A stretch of 64,000 nucleotides of DNA from Gallionellales bacterium 39-52-133 (lineage in GTDB: Bacteria; Pseudomonadota; Gammaproteobacteria; Burkholderiales; Gallionellaceae): contig NCJL01000008.1 of the NCBI GenBank assembly GCA_002278935.1, positions 372,001 through 436,000 of the forward strand. Direction: 5' to 3'. Shown here one piece after another: positions 63,339-64,000 of the stretch. The notes below the pieces were generated by a model that was not told the DNA's origin, made no database searches, and was given only the letters and a program-made list of their open reading frames with translations. How positions within the stretch are numbered: position 1 is the stretch's first letter; each line of letters begins with the position of its first letter. The translations under genes were made by a program, and so were the position numbers.

Positions 63339-64000
63339 TTAGCGGCTTTCCAGTTCTTCCCAGCGTGTCATCAATGTCATCAACTCGGCTTCGATTGCGC
63401 TGGCGCGTGTCTGCAATTTTTGCGCCTGCTTGGGATCATCGCGGTACATTTTTCCCGCCGACAGAATCGCGCCGACTTCTGCCTGCTCCTTTTCCAGCAC
63501 CTGAATCGCATTCTGAATTTCTTCCAGTTCGCGTGTTTCCTTGAAGCTTAATTTTTTTTCGGGTCTGGCTTTTGCAGTTTCTGTTTTGTTTGCCGCTTTG
63601 GCTGCGGGTGCAGCGGCGGGTTTGCTGTCCGCGGGTTTGAAATCCTTCATGCGCACCCAGTCTTCGTAGCCGCCTACATATTCTTTCAGCTTGCCGTCGC
63701 CCTCGAACGCAATCACCTGGGTGACGACGTTGTCGAGGAAGGCGCGGTCATGGCTGACCAGGAACAGGGTGCCGTCGTAGTTGGCGAGCAGTTCTTCCAG
63801 CAGTTCCAGCGTTTCGATATCGAGGTCGTTGGTGGGCTCGTCCAGCACCAGCACATTGGCGGGACGGGTGAACAGGCGCGCCAATAGCAAACGGTTACGC
63901 TCGCCACCGGACAGGCTCTTCACCGGCGAGCGCGCACGCTCGGGCGCAAACAGGAAGTCGCCCAGATAGCTGATCACATGCTTGCGCACGCCCGCGATTT
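63339..64000 (-). CDS. uup: ABC-F ATPase Uup, C-terminal part
   Basis: The gene enters from the right edge; about 220 residues of the C-terminal half are visible. VISYLGDFLFAPERA precedes the second ATPase signature LSGGERNRLLLARLF and Walker B VLVLDEPTNDLDIETL; LFLVSHDRAFLDNVV is the H-loop. A Lys/Ala linker (ADSKPAAAPAAKAANK) leads to the coiled coil ending RWEELESR, typical of Uup. Uup/ABC-F proteins act on ribosomes and DNA structures. The N-terminal ATPase lies outside the window. Confidence 0.9.
   Translation of the reverse strand, partial: IAGVRKHVISYLGDFLFAPERARSPVKSLSGGERNRLLLARLFTRPANVLVLDEPTNDLDIETLELLEELLANYDGTLFLVSHDRAFLDNVVTQVIAFEGDGKLKEYVGGYEDWVRMKDFKPADSKPAAAPAAKAANKTETAKARPEKKLSFKETRELEEIQNAIQVLEKEQAEVGAILSAGKMYRDDPKQAQKLQTRASAIEAELMTLMTRWEELESR

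Noticed and set aside
1..64000. CRISPR array, rRNA or tRNA genes
   Set aside because: No evenly spaced direct repeats and no cloverleaf or rRNA-like stretch was noticed when reading; a covariance search would be decisive for tRNA.

Overview
The window looks like a piece of a betaproteobacterial chromosome, most likely from the Nitrosomonadales / Gallionellaceae side of the class. This rests on gene content (divergent rluD/bamD with pgeF, single-chain purL, class II NrdJ, FNR-type control of a cytochrome operon, CrcB with DUF190, M48/Orn/RsgA housekeeping block) and on a moderate GC content. No 16S gene or other taxonomic marker is present, so the assignment is an inference. About 60 protein genes can be supported. 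I found no rRNA or tRNA genes and no CRISPR array.

Layout. 1-3.1 kb: start of purL (leaving the window), a NAD(P)H-hydrate dehydratase, a spermidine-synthase-like protein and a small unknown gene ending at a terminator. 3.2-7.9 kb: DUF190 + crcB, then two tandem Ser/Thr kinases carrying cyclic-nucleotide-binding domains, the second also fused to HDOD. 7.9-14.9 kb: DsrE-like lipoprotein, a 47-residue membrane peptide, rimO, a ZIP transporter, VF530, hrcA, hemH and a secreted metallo-hydrolase. 14.9-21 kb: a RAYT transposase, then a three-gene surface-protein locus (Slam-like TPR/beta-barrel, FecR plus TbpB-like barrel, GT41 O-GlcNAc-transferase-like enzyme). 21-26.1 kb: CheY-like regulator, glycosyltransferase, orn; M48 protease, small cytochrome c, phhB, rsgA. 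26.3-29.7 kb: a leftward hexaheme cytochrome / four-cluster ferredoxin / NrfD operon behind a perfect FNR box, with the nrfD frame broken. 30-40 kb: CbiB-like protein, thioredoxin, murJ, DUF2784, DUF3530, a redoxin-membrane fusion, TPMT, MipA, a HicA-like protein and an Atm1-type ABC transporter. 40-45.3 kb: two cyclic-di-GMP signalling proteins. 45.3-51.9 kb: an AT-richer accessory island with a kelch protein, a secreted partner and an unknown secreted protein, framed by decayed repeats. 51.9-64 kb: a lytic transglycosylase-NlpC fusion, a CheX-like protein, an intein-containing nrdJ, pgeF, rluD, bamD, a Nudix hydrolase, an SseB-like protein, DUF2007 and the end of uup.

How the genes work together. 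Signalling is a theme: two kinase/cNMP proteins, HDOD, two GGDEF proteins, an orphan CheY and an orphan CheX. A second theme is the cell surface: Slam-like exporter with a candidate cargo and a cytoplasmic glycosyltransferase, BamD, MurJ, MipA, NlpC/P60. A third is low-oxygen electron transfer (the FNR-controlled cytochrome operon and the B12-dependent reductase).

The most interesting points are the Slam-FecR/barrel-GT41 locus, the intein placed directly before the radical cysteine of NrdJ, the kinase-cNMP-HDOD pair, the broken nrfD behind an intact FNR box, and several families of dispersed palindromic repeats.
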